Source: CAZUHK01 sp964620345 (GTDB taxonomy: Bacteria; Planctomycetota; Phycisphaerae; Phycisphaerales; Zrk34). Taken from it: DNA of 5,978 bases. The translations under genes and the position numbers were made by a program. Below the pieces are notes generated by a model, which worked only from the letters and a program-made list of their open reading frames with translations, searched no databases and was not told the origin of the DNA. Below, piece by piece: positions 3,262 to 5,978 of the stretch. Location: NCBI GenBank assembly GCA_964620345.1, contig CAZUHK010000175.1:1-5978 (forward strand), given 5' to 3'. The first letter of the stretch is position 1. Each line of letters starts with the position of its first letter.

Positions 3262-5427
3262 GTGAATCGAACGTTGCTCACAGTCCTTGCGGTGCTCGGG
3301 GCCATCGGCCTGGTGGCGATCTTCGCGACCGGCCCCAAGTCGCCGCAGCCCAAGCCCGCCGACCCGCCCGTCGCCGACCCGGCCCCGGCCGAGGCCGATC
3401 CGGTCGCCGTCGACCCGGCCCCGGTCGACGATCCCGCCGCGCCCGAAACCGATGCTTCGGCCCCGCCCGAGCCGGCGCCCGCACCCACGCCGACGCCGGG
3501 GGCGATCGGGGATCTCACCGTCCAGCAGATCGGCCAGCCCCAGCCGGTGCCCAAGCTCGGCTCCACCGACCCGGCCGGCGACTACGAAATGCTCGTCGCC
3601 ATCACCCCTTGGGGCGCCGGGGTCAAACGCATCGAGCTGGCTCACCATTCAACCAGAGCGCTGGAGCACATTCCCTACCCCATTCAGCAGACGCACGAGC
3701 TGCTCGGCGCCCGCCAGTACCCCTTGGCCGCCGCACGCCTGGTCGTCGACGGCCAGACGCTGGCGCTGGGCGACAAGCGCTGGACCGTCGCGGCCCACGA
3801 CGATGCCTCGGCCACCCTCACGCTCGACATCGCCGATGCCCAAACGCCGGTGCTCCGGCTGGAGCGCACCTACCGCATCACCCCCGGCGGCTACGATCTG
3901 GCGCTCGACCAGCGCATCGTCAATCTGACCGATCGCGCGTTCGACGTGCAGTTCACGCAGGTCGGCCCGAGCGACGTGCCGGCCGAGGGCGGCTACCTGG
4001 GCGACAAGCGCATGCTCATCGCCGGCTACTTCGACCTGGGCTACGACCCGGGCCGCACCCGCGTGTTCAGCAACGTCTACCGCTTCGCCCGCGCCTCGGT
4101 GCTGGAAAAGTCGCGATTCGCGCAGGTCTGGCCGACACCCGACTCGGTCGAAGCGCAGCACGAGTTGGTGTTCATGGCGATGACCAATCGCTACTTCACC
4201 GCGACGATGCACGGGCCGGTGGTCGCCGCGCCGGCCGAGCAGGGCGGGCACCTGCGCGTCACGCCGCTGGCGGACCTGTTTCCAGTCGTCAGCCGGTTTT
4301 CCAGCCCCGCGGCCCAGGCCGGGCCGATGGCGCTGGGCCTGACCACCCGCGACTACCGCCTCGATGCCGGCCAGGCGCTGCCGCTGAACGTCGAACTCTA
4401 CGTCGGGCCCAAGGATCCGGACATCCTCGCGACCGATCCGGCCTACCTCGCGCTGGGCATGGATGAACTGATCATCTACGACATCGGCGGCTGCTGCTCG
4501 TTCCTCACGTTCAGTTGGCTGGCGCACGGGCTGCTGGCGTTCCTCGACTTCCTCCATTCGCTGCTGGCCGACTGGGGCCTGGCGATCATCGTGCTGGTGA
4601 TCGTGGTCCGCGCGATCCTTCACCCGATCACCAAGCGCTCGCAGGTGAACATGATGAAGTTCGGCCGGCAGATGCAGGCCATGCAGCCGGAGATGGAGCG
4701 GCTCAAGAAGAAGTACAAGGACAACCAGAGCAAGCTCAACCAGGAGATGATGAAGCTCTACCGCGAGAAGGGCGTGAACCCCGCGGCGATGGGCCTGGGG
4801 TGCCTTCCGATGTTCCTGCAGATGCCGATCTGGATCGCGCTGTACGCGATGCTCTACTTCGCGATCGAGCTGCGCCACGAGCCGGCGTTTTACGATGTGT
4901 TCCACAAGGCCGCGGCCGCGATGGGTGTGCAGTGGTCGTTCCTGAGCGACCTGTCCAGCCCCGACAACTTCTTCCGCTTCAAGCCGATCTCGCTGATCTT
5001 CTTCTCGATCGATTCGCTGAACATCATCCCCATCCTGATGGGCGTGGTGTTCTACGTGCAGCAGAAGTTCACCCAGCCCCCGGCCTCGCCGAACATGACC
5101 GACCAGCAGCGTCAGCAGCAGAAGATCATGAAGTTCATGATGATGCTCTTCCCGATCTTCCTCTACAAGGCGCCCAGCGGTCTGACGCTGTACATCCTCG
5201 CGTCCAGTTGCAGCGGGATCATCGACAGCTACTTCGTCCGCAAGCACCTCAAGGAGCAGGAAGAGGCCGGCACGCTGTTCCAGAAGAAAGAGAAGAAGCC
5301 GCCCAAGGAAGGTGGGTTCTGGGACCGCATGCAGAAGGCCGCCGACGCCAAGCGCCAGCAGTACGAACAGCAACGCAAGATGATCGAGAAGCAGCAGGGC
5401 AAGGGCGGCAAGTCCAAGCGCAAGTGA
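3262..5427 (+). CDS. yidC: Membrane protein insertase YidC (Oxa1 family)
   Basis: Inserts and folds inner-membrane proteins, alone or with SecYEG. The product is 721 residues from GTG 3262. Residues 4-22 are an N-terminal membrane anchor, 25-80 a Pro/Ala/Asp-rich linker, and about 85-395 the large periplasmic domain of Gram-negative YidC. The insertase domain runs from about 413 to 660: amphipathic helix 413-432, TM2 about 439-455 with the groove arginine R450 (VVRAILHPITKRSQ, like R366 in E. coli), a charged cytoplasmic hairpin about 458-505, then TMs near 512-535, 576-600 and 624-656. Residues 660-721 form a strongly basic tail (20 Lys/Arg, 9 Asp/Glu). GTG 3262 (MNRTLLTVLA) is preferred over GTG 3196, which would put a non-hydrophobic stretch before the anchor and precede the -10. 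The Shine-Dalgarno is weak (AGG at 3249-3251). mnmE overlaps the stop; the classical upstream neighbours rpmH, rnpA and yidD are missing here. Confidence 0.95.
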   Translation: MNRTLLTVLAVLGAIGLVAIFATGPKSPQPKPADPPVADPAPAEADPVAVDPAPVDDPAAPETDASAPPEPAPAPTPTPGAIGDLTVQQIGQPQPVPKLGSTDPAGDYEMLVAITPWGAGVKRIELAHHSTRALEHIPYPIQQTHELLGARQYPLAAARLVVDGQTLALGDKRWTVAAHDDASATLTLDIADAQTPVLRLERTYRITPGGYDLALDQRIVNLTDRAFDVQFTQVGPSDVPAEGGYLGDKRMLIAGYFDLGYDPGRTRVFSNVYRFARASVLEKSRFAQVWPTPDSVEAQHELVFMAMTNRYFTATMHGPVVAAPAEQGGHLRVTPLADLFPVVSRFSSPAAQAGPMALGLTTRDYRLDAGQALPLNVELYVGPKDPDILATDPAYLALGMDELIIYDIGGCCSFLTFSWLAHGLLAFLDFLHSLLADWGLAIIVLVIVVRAILHPITKRSQVNMMKFGRQMQAMQPEMERLKKKYKDNQSKLNQEMMKLYREKGVNPAAMGLGCLPMFLQMPIWIALYAMLYFAIELRHEPAFYDVFHKAAAAMGVQWSFLSDLSSPDNFFRFKPISLIFFSIDSLNIIPILMGVVFYVQQKFTQPPASPNMTDQQRQQQKIMKFMMMLFPIFLYKAPSGLTLYILASSCSGIIDSYFVRKHLKEQEEAGTLFQKKEKKPPKEGGFWDRMQKAADAKRQQYEQQRKMIEKQQGKGGKSKRK
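3376..3424 (+). repeat. Degenerate tandem repeat in the YidC linker
   Basis: GACCCGGCCCCGG occurs at 3376-3388 and again at 3412-3424, a 36-base period that keeps frame. It encodes DPAP-containing units of the Pro/Ala/Asp-rich linker (around residues 39 and 51). Such in-frame repeats can change linker length by slippage. Confidence 0.4.
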
Positions 5428-5978
5428 TGAACGCGACCGGCGAGACGATCCTGGCCCCGGCCACGCCGCCGGGCACAAGCGCCCGTGCGCTGATCCGCTT
5501 CAGCGGCCCCGCCGTGCCGCGATTGGCTCAGGCGATGCTCGATCGCCCCTTGCCCGACCGCGAGCTGACGCCCCGCCGCTTGCGGCTTCGCCACACCCGA
5601 TGCTCCCTGCCCATCCTCGCCACGTCCTTTCATCCGCCCCGTTCCTACACCGCCGAGCACGTGCTGGAGCTCCAGTTGCCCGGCAACCCCGCGCTGCTGG
5701 AGCGCGTGATGGACGAGGCGATCGTCGCCGGCGATCGGCTGGGCGTGGCCGTGCGGTTCGCCGAGGCCGGCGAGTTCACTCGCCGCGCGTTCGGCGCCGG
5801 GCGGATCGACCTGGCCAGGGCCGAGGGCATCGCCGCGACGATCGGCGCGGTCAGCGACGGCCAGCTCCGTGCCGCGGCACTGCTCCGCCGCGGTCGCCTC
5901 GGGCAATGGGCGACGGCACTGGTCGATCAACTCGCCCACGTGCTGGCGCTGGTCGAGGCGGGGATCGACTTTACCGAC
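5427..5978 (+). CDS. mnmE: tRNA modification GTPase MnmE (TrmE), N-terminal part, truncated by window end
   Basis: MnmE works with MnmG to place the 5-(carboxymethyl)aminomethyl group on the wobble uridine of certain tRNAs, using a folate C1 unit and GTP. The frame is open for 184 codons to the window edge. Visible family blocks are ETILAPATPPG at 6-16, ALIRFSG at 21-27, SYTAEHVLELQ at 73-83, EAGEFTRRAFGAGRIDLARAEG at 113-134 (as two adjoining motifs) and ALVEAGIDFTD at 174-184. They cover the N-terminal folate-binding domain and the start of the helical domain. The GTPase domain and C-terminal cysteine motif lie outside. The ATG (5427-5429) shares one base with the yidC stop TGA (5425-5427), so translation is probably coupled. 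The protein is divergent: AEH stands where GED is usual and PGN where HGG is usual. Identity rests on the motif order plus the yidC neighbour. Confidence 0.85.
   Translation, partial: MNATGETILAPATPPGTSARALIRFSGPAVPRLAQAMLDRPLPDRELTPRRLRLRHTRCSLPILATSFHPPRSYTAEHVLELQLPGNPALLERVMDEAIVAGDRLGVAVRFAEAGEFTRRAFGAGRIDLARAEGIAATIGAVSDGQLRAAALLRRGRLGQWATALVDQLAHVLALVEAGIDFTD

Noticed and set aside
3649..5478. 609-codon open frame on the minus strand opposite yidC
   Set aside because: It is leucine/valine/arginine/histidine-rich without family motifs and lies fully opposite a certain yidC. Long antisense frames are expected in GC-rich codon usage.
5229..5939. 236-codon minus-strand frame across the yidC end and mnmE
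   Set aside because: It crosses two plus-strand genes recognised by motif, and its translation resembles no family.

Overview
The window is GC-rich and all its genes lie on the plus strand. It holds six protein genes: two complex I subunits (nuoC and a nuoI-type ferredoxin), a short-chain dehydrogenase/reductase (SDR), a calcineurin-like metallophosphoesterase, the membrane insertase yidC, and the start of mnmE, which runs off the right edge. A Gram-negative type envelope is indicated by the full-size YidC with a large periplasmic domain. The lysine-rich cytoplasmic tail of YidC, the proline/alanine-rich linker and the non-canonical scattering of nuo genes fit a planctomycete-like bacterium (Phycisphaerae would be my guess). 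That assignment is inference and not proven by the sequence.

Layout: 1-123 is a leader with a hairpin and a possible 20-codon upstream ORF that overlaps the nuoC start. nuoC (124-714) is followed by a 94-base gap holding an inverted repeat and a good sigma-70-like promoter, then the nuoI-type gene (809-1357). The 261-base gap 1358-1618 is the most interesting part. It contains an AT-rich inverted repeat, a TTGCAC-16-TATAGT promoter, about 90 bases with three long complementary segment pairs in the order A-B-C-A'-B'-C', and a perfect 8-bp intrinsic terminator with a T-run. I read this as a free-standing structured small RNA of about 125 nt, or less likely a leader regulating the SDR gene. The SDR gene (1619-2326) probably has its own extended -10 promoter after the terminator. 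A strong promoter (TTGACG-17-TAGCAT) precedes the phosphoesterase gene, whose start codon is not obvious. yidC (from GTG at 3262) has its own -10 (TATACT), and mnmE overlaps its stop codon by one base, so the two are translationally coupled.

NuoC and NuoI belong to the peripheral arm of NADH:quinone oxidoreductase. YidC inserts membrane proteins, including respiratory and ATP synthase subunits in well-studied bacteria. MnmE modifies the tRNA wobble uridine and is a classical neighbour of yidC. The SDR and the phosphoesterase have no pathway that can be named from the sequence. I did not recognise the candidate RNA as any known family.
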